Source: Anaerolineae bacterium (GTDB taxonomy: Bacteria; Chloroflexota; Anaerolineae; 4572-78; J111). From it: a DNA stretch of 64,000 nt. A program made the position numbers and the translations under genes. The stretch's first letter is position 1; each line of letters opens with the position of its first letter. The stretch lies in contig JAJVIM010000009.1 in NCBI GenBank assembly GCA_022071955.1, forward strand, positions 62,001-126,000, given 5' to 3'. Shown here one piece after another: positions 53,882 through 61,631 of this stretch. The notes below the pieces were generated by a model that saw only the letters and a program-made list of their open reading frames with translations, was not told where the DNA came from and ran no database searches.

Positions 53882-55132
53882 TTACGAGGCGGCGGCTTTG
53901 GAGACCGGCGGCTCCGACGACGACGGGGCTGCCGGTTCCGCCAGTTCGGCGGGGTTGGCCGGCGTCGCAGCGCGACGCTTGCGGGGAGTTAACCGGGCGC
54001 TGACGACTTTGCGGATACGGGCGTCTTCTTTTTCCTGAGATTTGAAATAATCAGAAGCAATTTCGGTTTGGCGCTGGCGCAGCGCCAGAGGCGCAACCAT
54101 ACGCAAATCATCGAGCGTAACCTCGAGCCGGCCATCGGCGGCGGCCAGCGCCCGCCCGGCCTCAAACAGCGTCATTTCGGCGCGATGGCTGTCAATTTTT
54201 AGCTGCTGAATCCAGGCCAGCCCGGCCGATTCCACCTGCGGGGTCAATTTTACTTTGGGCAACAAAGCACGAGCGGCAGCCACTTCGGCCTGCGCCGCTT
54301 CGGTTTCGGCGGTCCAATCCATCACAAATTTGTAGGGCTTGTTATTGTAAGCCACCGCCCGCCGGTAAATCTCCAGCCGTTCTTTGGCCTCGGTCACGCC
54401 CCGCACCAGTACCCGCAGCCCAAATCGATCCTGAATCTGCGGGCGCAGCAGCCCTTCTTCCGGGTTCATCGAGCCAACCAGCGTTAACCGCGAGCGGTAC
54501 GTGGCCGACATCGGCCCGCGGCGTACGGTGTACTGCCCCTGCGCGGCGGCATCCAGAATGGCGTCAATTATGGTCCGGTCGAGCAGATTGACTTCATCAA
54601 TGTAAAGCATATTCTGATCGGCCTGGGCCAAAATGCCGCGCTCCAGCAGCACCTTGTTTTGCTCCAGCGCAACCCGCTCGTTGATACCGCCGACCACGTC
54701 TTCCAGCCGGGCGTTGAGCGGCAATTCCACCAGCTTCATCGACTCCGGCGCGGTGATCGGATCGCCCATGCCCAGTTTAGTGGCGCAGCTTTTGCACACG
54801 CCCTGCATGCCGTACAGGTACAAATCCTCCGGTTCACAGCCGTATTCGCAGGTGCTGCGCTCCACCACCGGCATCAAATCGACCAACCCCCGCACGGCCG
54901 TGGTTTTGGCCGTGCCGCGCGCGCCCACCAACAGCACGCCGCCAACCGCCCGGTTAATCAAAGCCAGCATCAGCGCGATTTTCATTTCCGTTTGGCCAAC
55001 AATGGCCAGATACGGGTAACGCAGGTTGCTGGCCTGCCCGCGATCGGCGTGCCGTTTGGCGGCGTTGAGTACCGCTACCGCCGGGCCGCTGCTGTACAAA
55101 ATATCCAATAGTTGGGATTTACGCTTGGCCAT
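53882..55132 (-). CDS. ChlI/BchI-like AAA+ ATPase
   Basis: 416 residues. Walker A GARGTAKTT, Walker B MLYIDEVNLLD, sensor-1 LVGSMNPEEGLLRPQIQDRFGLRV. A Cys-rich insert between Walker A and B (CEYGCEPEDLY...CKSC) is usual in magnesium-chelatase I-like proteins. The C-terminus (about 360-416) is a low-complexity Ala/Pro/Lys tail. There is no ChlD or ChlH gene in the window, so tetrapyrrole metalation cannot be claimed; a MoxR-like remodeler working with a VWA protein encoded elsewhere is as likely. The gene lies 11 bases after the amidase gene. Confidence 0.85.
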   Translation of the reverse strand: MAKRKSQLLDILYSSGPAVAVLNAAKRHADRGQASNLRYPYLAIVGQTEMKIALMLALINRAVGGVLLVGARGTAKTTAVRGLVDLMPVVERSTCEYGCEPEDLYLYGMQGVCKSCATKLGMGDPITAPESMKLVELPLNARLEDVVGGINERVALEQNKVLLERGILAQADQNMLYIDEVNLLDRTIIDAILDAAAQGQYTVRRGPMSATYRSRLTLVGSMNPEEGLLRPQIQDRFGLRVLVRGVTEAKERLEIYRRAVAYNNKPYKFVMDWTAETEAAQAEVAAARALLPKVKLTPQVESAGLAWIQQLKIDSHRAEMTLFEAGRALAAADGRLEVTLDDLRMVAPLALRQRQTEIASDYFKSQEKEDARIRKVVSARLTPRKRRAATPANPAELAEPAAPSSSEPPVSKAAAS

Positions 55133-55143
55133 TAGCCGTTTGC

Positions 55144-56283
55144 CTACGCCGGTTTGGGCGGAATCCGTAATACCTGGCCGGGACGAATGACGCTGGGGCT
55201 GGATAACACATCCTGATTGGCTTCAAAAATGAGCCGCCACAACGTCGATACACCGTAAAACTGCTGCGAAATCCGTGAGAGTGTGTCGCCGGGCTGAACG
55301 GTGTAGGTTGGCCATTGCGGCGGCGGTGCGGGTTCCGGCTCGGGTTCGGCGGCGACCAAAAAGCGGAGGTTTTGGGCCACCAACTTATCGAGCGTGTCCT
55401 GGGCCGCCGTTGGGTTGCCGGGAATACGCTGCACCAACAGCGCGCCGCCTTCGCGCAGCCGGGCCAACTGGCTGCTGCTGATGGCCTCTTCATTGCCCAC
55501 GGCGGTTACATATTTCCAGCGGCCCACCGCCTGCCCAGCGGCAAAACTGACATCGGGCTGGAATTTCCAAATGTAGCCCAGCGCCGCGTCCAAATATTTA
55601 TCGGTGTCCGGCAGCAAAATAACGTGTTCGCCCTGGCCTACCTGTGGTTGCCCGGCGGGCGGTTGAGGCGCAGGCGCGGGTTTATCGAGTTCGCGCAACT
55701 TGTCACGCAGGACGGCCGGAGAAAAGTTCAAACCGGGGCAAACGGTGCTGTTGCCGGCCAGTTCACGATGGCCGCGCACGTTTTCAATGGAGATGTTGTA
55801 TTTTTGGCGCAACTGCTGCACCAGCGCCACCAGCGCGTTGAACTGAGCTTCGCTGGGACGGGTGTACTGGTTGGGGATGGGCTGGGTGCGGCCGGCGGCA
55901 TCCACGTAGGTGCGGTTTTCGGTAAACCAGCCGGCCATGCAAATGGCCAGGTAGTGGTTGTTCCAATATTGACCAAACTCCAGCCCTTCGGAGTTGTCCG
56001 GGTCTTTGAAGCCGGCATGGTAGGCCGCTATTTTTTCGTCGAGGGCGTACTCAACCTCGCCGCTGCCGGTGATCACGTAGTTGTAACCGCCGTGCGACCA
56101 GCCGTTGGTGCGCACATGATAATCAAAAAAGGTGGCGGCATCGCCGATGGGCGCGCCGGTGAGCCGGTTGGCCGTGGCCGAGTGATGCACTCCAATGCCC
56201 AAAATCGGGCCGTTGCGCTGCCAATCCTTGTAGTTTTGATAGTTGGGCATCTGCGCCCGAACATCTTTAATTGTTAGCTCCAT
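55144..56283 (-). CDS. N-acetylmuramoyl-L-alanine amidase with LysM domain
   Basis: 379 residues. Amidase_2/PGRP-like domain at about 20-205, with zinc ligands in [10 protein letters not shown] and [15 protein letters not shown] and the Tyr in [12 protein letters not shown] proline-rich linker and a middle segment (220-305) of unknown type follow, then a C-terminal LysM ([20 protein letters not shown]) that binds peptidoglycan. There is no signal peptide at the ATG at 56283, which is odd for a wall enzyme; either export is by another route or the enzyme acts after lysis. Followed by the AAA+ gene. Confidence 0.9.
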   Translation of the reverse strand: MELTIKDVRAQMPNYQNYKDWQRNGPILGIGVHHSATANRLTGAPIGDAATFFDYHVRTNGWSHGGYNYVITGSGEVEYALDEKIAAYHAGFKDPDNSEGLEFGQYWNNHYLAICMAGWFTENRTYVDAAGRTQPIPNQYTRPSEAQFNALVALVQQLRQKYNISIENVRGHRELAGNSTVCPGLNFSPAVLRDKLRELDKPAPAPQPPAGQPQVGQGEHVILLPDTDKYLDAALGYIWKFQPDVSFAAGQAVGRWKYVTAVGNEEAISSSQLARLREGGALLVQRIPGNPTAAQDTLDKLVAQNLRFLVAAEPEPEPAPPPQWPTYTVQPGDTLSRISQQFYGVSTLWRLIFEANQDVLSSPSVIRPGQVLRIPPKPA

Positions 56284-56324
56284 CTGCCTGCCTTTTGTAA
56301 AAATAAGTTAGATGAGTTGGGTGG

Positions 56325-56460
56325 GTGAGGTGAGTGATGAGTTTTAAGTTTTGAGTTCGTGTTGCGAGTGGCGTGTTGCGGGTTCAAGGTTGCAGAGTCG
56401 CAGGGTCGTAAATTCGTAATTTCGTAGATTCGTTCATTCGCAATTCACCACCGGTCATCC
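56325..56460. repeat. degenerate direct repeats (GTTGCG / TTCGTAA words)
   Basis: Short words repeat with variation: GTGTTGCGAGTGGCGTGTTGCGG, then GTAAATTCGTAATTTCGTAGATTCG. No coding frame is supported. It occupies part of the 401-base gap 56284-56684; a three-hairpin element fills most of the rest. Confidence 0.6.
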
Positions 56461-56530
56461 TCTCTTTAATTTTACATAGACCGGGGCTAAACGCAAGCGA
56501 TAGTTGACATAAACAGCAATTCTCAGTTTA

Positions 56531-56672
56531 CCCTCACCCCCCAACCTCCTCTCCCAATGGGAGAGGAGAAATTAAATATCGGCTGTGGTTTTTGGCCGCT
56601 TCGCGGCCAAAAACCACAGCCTTTTCATCTCGCCCCCTCCCCGCAAAACGGGGAGGGGGTTGGGGGAGGGGG
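56531..56672. repeat. three-hairpin intergenic repeat element, copy 2
   Basis: Same order as at 10686-10830: CTCCTCTCCC/GGGAGAGGAG, central GGCTGTGGTTTTTGGCCGC/GCGGCCAAAAACCACAGCC, then CCCCTCCCC/GGGGAGGGG with GGGGGTTGGGGGAGGGGG at the end. It lies 12 bases past the stop of tupC on the minus strand. Confidence 0.8.
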
Positions 56673-56684
56673 CAAAATCGGCAT

Positions 56685-57425
56685 TCAATAAACAATATCC
56701 CCCTGCACAAAGGCAGCGGTACGGGGATCAACCGGGGCGTGAAAGAAGGTGTCGGTGTTAGCAATTTCCACCAGCCGGCCATCCAGAATCAAGGCGGTGC
56801 GATGGGCCAGCCGTTTGGCCTGAAAGATGTTGTGGGTAACCAGCACCACGGTAGTGCCGCGTTCCCGGTTCACTTCGGCCACAATTTGCTCGATGAGTTT
56901 GATATTGTACGGGTCAAGATTGGCCGTCGGCTCATCGAGCAGCAGCACGTCCGGCTCAATCACCAGCGCCCGGGCCAGCGCCACCCGCTGCGCTTCGCCG
57001 CCACTCAGTGTTCGCGCCGGGGCATCGGCCAGTTCGGCCAGCCCGACTCGCTGCAGGGCTTCGGCCACCGCCTGCTCGCGGGTGTAGGAATCTTTGCCGC
57101 GCAGCTTTAAGCCGTAGGCCACGTTAGCCGCCACCGAACGATTGAGCAGTACCGGCCGCTGAAACACGGTGGTTACGGTGCGGCGCAGTTCCAGCGGCGG
57201 CAACACACCGTTAAACCGGGCCTGTCGATAGGTTAAAAAGCCGCCGGCCGGCTCCTCTAAAAAATTCAGATGCCGCAGCAGCGTGCTTTTGCCGGCGCCA
57301 CTCGGCCCGACCAACCCCAAAATTTCACCTTCAAAAATTTCGAGCCGGTCAATTTGCAGCACGGTTCGGCCATTGTACGCCTGGGTCAGGTTGTTCACCG
57401 TAAAAATTGGATTTTGCCACATCAT
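56685..57425 (-). CDS. tupC: tungstate ABC transporter, ATP-binding subunit
   Basis: 246 residues from ATG at 57425, with GAGG 5 bases upstream (a GTG two codons earlier is possible). Walker A GPSGAGKST, Q-loop VFQRPVLLNRSV, signature TLSGGEAQRVALARAL, Walker B LLLDEPTANLD, switch His in LVTHNIFQ. Size and order with the permease and TTTSTxNSG-type binding protein identify it as TupC/phosphate-like. It is the last gene of tupABC. Confidence 0.9.
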   Translation of the reverse strand: MMWQNPIFTVNNLTQAYNGRTVLQIDRLEIFEGEILGLVGPSGAGKSTLLRHLNFLEEPAGGFLTYRQARFNGVLPPLELRRTVTTVFQRPVLLNRSVAANVAYGLKLRGKDSYTREQAVAEALQRVGLAELADAPARTLSGGEAQRVALARALVIEPDVLLLDEPTANLDPYNIKLIEQIVAEVNRERGTTVVLVTHNIFQAKRLAHRTALILDGRLVEIANTDTFFHAPVDPRTAAFVQGDIVY

Positions 57426-57435
57426 ACTCACCTCA

Positions 57436-58137
57436 TTACGCCGACGAAAAATCTTTGCCTTGCAGCCGGATCATGGCCAGGTTGATAAAAAACGAGATCA
57501 GCAGCAGCACCGCGCCGAGCGCCATCGCCAGATCAAAATTACCTTTGGCCGTTTCCAGCACAATGGCAGTGGTTAGCGTGCGGGTTTTGCCTTCAATGTT
57601 GCCGCCCACCAGAATAACCGCGCCCACCTCTGAAATGACCGAGCCAAACCCGGCGATAATGGCCACCACCACCCCTACTCGGGCTTCGGCCAGAGTGGCC
57701 AGGGTGGCCTGCCAGTCTGTTGCGCCCAGCGACACCAACTGTCGCCGCAAATTGGGATCAACGCCCATTACCGCGGCCATTGTAAAACCGGCCACCAGCG
57801 GAAAGGAAATGATCACCTGGGCCAGAATAATGGCTCTGGGGGTAAACAGCCAGCCCAACTGCCCCAATGGACCGCTGCGAGACAGCATCAGATATACAAA
57901 CAAACCAACCACTACCGGCGGGAACCCCATGCCGGTGTACAGCAACGCCGTAACCAGCCGCCGGCCCCAAAAGCGTTTGAGGCCCAAAAACGCTCCAAGG
58001 GGGATGCCAACCAGTGTGCTAAAAAGCAGCGCCACACCCGATACGTACAGCGAAAACCAGATAATTTCGTACAGGGCGGGGTCAAAACTAAAAATCAGCC
58101 CAAAGGCCTGCACCACCCCCTGGAGCAAATCTTTCAT
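57436..58137 (-). CDS. tupB: tungstate ABC transporter, permease
   Basis: 233 residues, six membrane segments (SLYVSGVALLFSTLVGIPLG first). The cytoplasmic EAA-like loop is in LRRQLVSLGATDWQATLATLAEARVG. It is the CysT/ModB-related permease that goes with TupA. It lies 6 bases downstream of tupA and 10 bases upstream of tupC. Confidence 0.9.
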   Translation of the reverse strand: MKDLLQGVVQAFGLIFSFDPALYEIIWFSLYVSGVALLFSTLVGIPLGAFLGLKRFWGRRLVTALLYTGMGFPPVVVGLFVYLMLSRSGPLGQLGWLFTPRAIILAQVIISFPLVAGFTMAAVMGVDPNLRRQLVSLGATDWQATLATLAEARVGVVVAIIAGFGSVISEVGAVILVGGNIEGKTRTLTTAIVLETAKGNFDLAMALGAVLLLISFFINLAMIRLQGKDFSSA

Positions 58138-58143
58138 AAGTGT

Positions 58144-59346
58144 CTACTGCTGCTTGGCCGCATTCCAGGCGGCGGAGTCGGGGATAAACAACGATTGACC
58201 AAACTCGGCCACGCCAAAGTCGGCGATCAGTTTTTGCGTTTCCACCGAAGTGATCCAGTCGATGAAGGCCTGCGCCCCGGCAAAATTAACGGTGGGATGC
58301 AGTTCCTGATTCACGGCGATCACCCCGTAGGGGTTGAACATGCGCGAATCGCCTTCAACCACAATTTCCAGGTCGATGCCTTCCAGCGTGCGGGCCAGAT
58401 AAGTGGCGCGGTCGCTGAGGGTGTAGCCCTGCTGCTCGTTGGCAATGGTCAGCGTAGCGCCCATCCCCTGCCCCACAGACTGGTACCAGTCGCCTTCGGG
58501 GCGGACAAAGGTTTTATCGGCGCCGCTCATGCTGGGCGCATCGATCAGGGTGACGGTGGTGGCTTTCCACAAATCCTGTTCTTTGGTGTGCGTGCCGGAG
58601 TCATCGCCACGAGAAATAAACGGGCTTTGCGCCGCAGCAATTTTTTCCAGCGCAGCGGCCACATCGGTCATCCCTTTGATACCGGCGGGGTCGCTGGCCG
58701 GGCCGAGCAGCACAAAATCGTTATACATCACATCCTGGCGATTGACGCCGTAGCCGTCGGCCAGAAACTTGTCTTCACGGGCGCGGGCGTGGACCAGCAG
58801 CACATCGGCATCGCCGTTTTGGCCCAGTTCCATAGCCTGGCCGGTACCCACGGCAATCACTTCAACACTGGCGCTGTATTTTTGCTCAAAATCCGGCAGA
58901 ATGACCTTGAGCAGGCCGGAGTTTTCGGTACTGGTGGTGGTGGCCAAAACCAGCCGGCCAACCTGAGGCGTTTCGCCAGCGGCGGCCGGCGCTTCCATCG
59001 CGCCTTCGGCCATGGCCGGCATTTCCATAGCGCGGTTGAGCATCGCTTCGGCATCGGCGGCGCTGGGCAGGCACAGCTTCCAACCCGGCTCAATCACATC
59101 GACATTTTCAATCGTGGCAAATGTGTCGTCAACCGCGTGTTTGGCGTTGGTAGCGTCGGCGATGGCCGGGTAGGCCAGCACGTCACCGTAGGCTTTTTCG
59201 GCAATTTTGCTGAGCCAGTCATCAGCCTGAACAACAGCTTCCTGCTCGCAAACCACGTCACTTTGCAGCGGGGGGGCAGCCAGCGCCGCAGTTTGAAACA
59301 CAAAAACAGAAAGTACAGCCAGCAACAACAATCGATGGATTCTCAT
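58144..59346 (-). CDS. tupA: LysM-fused tungstate-binding protein
   Basis: 400 residues. Signal peptide (LLLLAVLSVFVFQTAALAAP). Residues about 33-95: LysM-like domain (VVQADDWLSKIAEKAYGD...VIEPGWKLCLPS), absent from classical TupA. Linker, then at about 128-400 a TupA-type domain with TTTSTENSGLL and GDDSGTHTKEQDLW. TupA binds tungstate with very high affinity; this family also contains molybdate or vanadate binders. The LysM may fix the binding protein to the cell wall in a monoderm. Its products feed W (or Mo) to enzymes such as the two formate dehydrogenases in this window. Confidence 0.9.
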   Translation of the reverse strand: MRIHRLLLLAVLSVFVFQTAALAAPPLQSDVVCEQEAVVQADDWLSKIAEKAYGDVLAYPAIADATNAKHAVDDTFATIENVDVIEPGWKLCLPSAADAEAMLNRAMEMPAMAEGAMEAPAAAGETPQVGRLVLATTTSTENSGLLKVILPDFEQKYSASVEVIAVGTGQAMELGQNGDADVLLVHARAREDKFLADGYGVNRQDVMYNDFVLLGPASDPAGIKGMTDVAAALEKIAAAQSPFISRGDDSGTHTKEQDLWKATTVTLIDAPSMSGADKTFVRPEGDWYQSVGQGMGATLTIANEQQGYTLSDRATYLARTLEGIDLEIVVEGDSRMFNPYGVIAVNQELHPTVNFAGAQAFIDWITSVETQKLIADFGVAEFGQSLFIPDSAAWNAAKQQ

Positions 59347-59424
59347 ATGAGGTCTTTCTTCTCCCTTTGGAATTTTGTTTGGTTATTTTTTAACACGGCG
59401 ATGCCGTGCTGAACCACAATTAAG

Positions 59425-60522
59425 TTACGGCCGCACCCACTCCACCGCGCCGGTGGCGTCAACAATATAGCCGCCGAGCGCCGCAATTTTTCGGCGGGCG
59501 GGGCTGGTTACCAGCCAGTTGGCCAGCGCCTGCACCGGCGGGCGCTGCCACGCTTCGATGGGAATGGCCAGATCGTAGCGCTCGGTGGTGAGCGGGATGA
59601 ATTGCAGCCCGTAGGTAATGGCCGCCGATTCAACCAGCAGGCCGGTATCGGCCTTGTTTTCAACCACTAACCGGGCCACTTCTGAATGGGTTTGGGCTTC
59701 AAGGCTGTAGCCGGAAAGCTGCTCCGGGGCAATGTTTAACCGGCGCAAATGGGCATCGAGCCAAACCCGGGTGCCGGCGCCGCGCTGCCGGTTGGCAAAG
59801 CGGACATCGGACCGGGCCAAATCGGCCAGCCCGGCAATGTGGCGGGGGTTGGCCGGCAAAACGGCCAGTCCCAACCGTCTATGGGCCACAGTTAGCAGCG
59901 CCACCTGCTGGCCGGGCAGCAGCCGCCGCACAAACGGCGTGTTGTAGGTATCACTTTCCTCGTCCCACAAATGGATGCCGGCCAGATCGGCCCGGCCGTC
60001 GGCCAGGGCCATCAGGCCGCCCAAACTGCCGGTAAACGATAGTTGCAGAACAAAATCGGGAACAACCTCGGCAAAGTGGGTGGTGATTAACGCCACAGCG
60101 GGATCGTGGCTGCCCACAAAGCGGAGGGTTTGTTCCGGCCAGTTGGCGGTTTGCTGCTCAAGGGTGCGCCAGCGTTCCAGCGCCACCCGCACGGCCTGTT
60201 CGGCTTCGGCCTGGGTGTAGCCGGCGGTCAGCACCTCCAATAAAAAAGCTTCGGCGCGATGGATGAGGTTGGCCCGGCGCAGCGGTTCGGCCTGTTCCAC
60301 CGGTTCCGCCGCCGCCACTCGCGTGCCCTGCCCGGCCCGGCTCACCAGCACCCCTTCCTGGGCCAACTGTTCGTAGGCGCGTTGAATGGTGCCCACGGTA
60401 CAGCCCCAGCGTTCGGCCATTTCCCGCACGGAGGGCAGCCGGTCGCCGGGGGTGAGGGTTTGGTTGAGAATATCTTGCCGGATGTTGGCGGCAATTTGAT
60501 GGTAGAGAAAGGTTTTGCTCAT
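59425..60522 (-). CDS. GntR-type regulator with substrate-binding-like domain
   Basis: 365 residues. Residues 1-70: winged helix of the GntR type (DRLPSVREMAERWGCTVGTIQRAYEQLAQEG). Residues about 115-365: PBP-like domain (COG1910/PF12727 type: FVGSHDPAVALITTHF, GSLGGLMALADGRADLAGIHLWDEE, NRQRGAGTRVWLDAHL), the type that binds molybdate/tungstate-like oxyanions or other ligands. It lies just upstream of tupA on the same strand (78-base gap with a hairpin CAGCACGGC/GCCGTGTT), so it likely controls tupABC in response to tungstate. A promoter and inverted repeat at 60533-60579 suggest autoregulation. Confidence 0.9.
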   Translation of the reverse strand: MSKTFLYHQIAANIRQDILNQTLTPGDRLPSVREMAERWGCTVGTIQRAYEQLAQEGVLVSRAGQGTRVAAAEPVEQAEPLRRANLIHRAEAFLLEVLTAGYTQAEAEQAVRVALERWRTLEQQTANWPEQTLRFVGSHDPAVALITTHFAEVVPDFVLQLSFTGSLGGLMALADGRADLAGIHLWDEESDTYNTPFVRRLLPGQQVALLTVAHRRLGLAVLPANPRHIAGLADLARSDVRFANRQRGAGTRVWLDAHLRRLNIAPEQLSGYSLEAQTHSEVARLVVENKADTGLLVESAAITYGLQFIPLTTERYDLAIPIEAWQRPPVQALANWLVTSPARRKIAALGGYIVDATGAVEWVRP

Positions 60523-60532
60523 CAGTATAACT

Positions 60533-60579
60533 GTATAATTAAACGCCTACAATTATACTTTAGAGCAGAATGGAGTCAA
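60533..60579 (-). promoter_or_regulatory. promoter with overlapping operator-like inverted repeat
   Basis: Minus strand: TTGACT (60579-60574), 16 bases, TATAAT (60557-60552). The -10 box lies in one arm of GTATAATT-N10-AATTATAC (60533-60540 and 60551-60558); a further GTATAA is at 60525-60530. The gene starts at 60522. A repressor bound here would block transcription; the gene's own product is the obvious candidate. Confidence 0.6.
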
Positions 60580-60688
60580 TTTTTGTGGAGTTGGGAGGAG
60601 TCAAAAAAGCAGTACGGGTTTTGTGACAATTTGCGGGGGTTAATTCAGCAGATTGCGTGTGCCCGGCGGGTCAAAGCATACACGCCCT

Positions 60689-61024
60689 TTAATCGGAGAA
60701 AAAACTTTCGCGGAAGCGCTGGGCGATGACGGCGTCAAGGCCGGTGGTAAATTCGCGGAAGCGGCGAATGTAATCGAGCGCGGCCGGCGTAAGCTGCGAG
60801 CCGCCGCCGCCTTCGCCGCCGGTTTGGGTATCGATCAATTTCACGCCGAGCCGTTCTTCGCATTCGTGGATTTTGTCCCAGGCGCGGCGATACGACACGT
60901 TCATTTTGGAGGCCGCCGCCGAAATCGAGCCGGTTTCCTGCACGGCTTCAAGCAAACGAACGCGCCAAAAACTCAGCACAACCTGCCCGTCTTTTTCAAT
61001 CCAGATGTTTGCTTTGTGAATCAT
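60689..61024 (-). CDS. ModE-like molybdate/tungstate regulator (DNA-binding domain only)
   Basis: About 111 residues from ATG at 61024. LysR-type winged helix characteristic of the ModE N-terminus (LLEAVQETGSISAAASKMNVSYRRAWDKI, LIDTQTGGEGGGGSQLTP). It lacks the C-terminal Mop (TOBE) domains, so the ligand must be sensed differently or by a partner. Such stand-alone ModE-N proteins are common near Mo/W transport genes and formate dehydrogenases. The start is not certain, since the frame is open a little further up (to 61051). Confidence 0.85.
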   Translation of the reverse strand: MIHKANIWIEKDGQVVLSFWRVRLLEAVQETGSISAAASKMNVSYRRAWDKIHECEERLGVKLIDTQTGGEGGGGSQLTPAALDYIRRFREFTTGLDAVIAQRFRESFFSD

Positions 61025-61049
61025 CAATTTGCCGGGGGAAAACTGGGCC

Positions 61050-61076
61050 AATAAAACAAAACCGCCGGTCAGGCGG
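61050..61076 (-). terminator. rho-independent terminator overlapping a stop codon
   Basis: On the minus strand CCGCC-TGACC-GGCGG (61076-61062) is followed by TTTTGTTTTATT. The TGA stop of the response regulator (61071-61069) is inside the loop. Confidence 0.75.
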
Positions 61077-61461
61077 CTTCCTCTTCTTCAAGCAGCTTGT
61101 TGATTTTGCCGAGCAACTCTCGCACTACAAACGGTTTAACCACGTAATCGTTAAACAGGTGGGCGTAGTTTTTTGTCTCCGACTCGTCTTCGAGGTAATG
61201 GCGAGCGGTTAACATAATTACCGGCAGGTGACGGTGCTTGTCGCTGGATTTGATGGTTTCCAATACCTGCCAGCCGTCCATACCGATCATCATAATATCA
61301 AGCAAAACCAGGTCGATGGTGTCCCCTTCTTTTTCAAGCAGGTCCAACCCTTCGGCGCCGCTGTAGGCAAACAGCACATCAAACCCTTCCCGTTTGAGGA
61401 TGAGCTTTCCGAGCGTGACCATTTCGCGGTCATCATCTATCATCAAAATCCGGTTCGGCAT
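61069..61461 (-). CDS. receiver-only response regulator (CheY-like)
   Basis: 130 residues. Receiver with acidic triplet ILMIDDDREM, phospho-acceptor Asp in LVLLDIMMIGMDGW, Thr in VIMLTARHY, and Lys in VVKPFVVRELL. Single domain. It has its own promoter candidate (61495-61522) and a terminator over its stop codon, so it is a one-gene unit. No kinase lies beside it. Confidence 0.9.
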   Translation of the reverse strand: MPNRILMIDDDREMVTLGKLILKREGFDVLFAYSGAEGLDLLEKEGDTIDLVLLDIMMIGMDGWQVLETIKSSDKHRHLPVIMLTARHYLEDESETKNYAHLFNDYVVKPFVVRELLGKINKLLEEEEAA

Positions 61462-61494
61462 GACAAGCTCCTTTTGTCACACTATTGTAGGCTG

Positions 61495-61522
61495 AGTATA
61501 ACATAATTATCCCAAAATTCAA
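61495..61522 (-). promoter_or_regulatory. promoter candidate of the CheY-like gene
   Basis: Minus strand TTGAAT (61522-61517), 16 bases, TATACT (61500-61495), 33 bases before the ATG; AAGGAG follows as ribosome site. Confidence 0.6.
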
Positions 61523-61631
61523 AGCAATCAAATCGATTGTACAACGATGAAACGAGTGATAATCATACGGTTGAGGTATTCTGGCGAGGAGGCTGGCGGG
61601 GGCTGGCCCCAATATGGGTAAAAGCCGGTAG

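Noticed and set aside
59395..59425. Terminator between the GntR-type gene and tupA
   Set aside because: The hairpin CAGCACGGC/GCCGTGTT is followed by A and not T on the minus strand, so it does not fit a rho-independent terminator.
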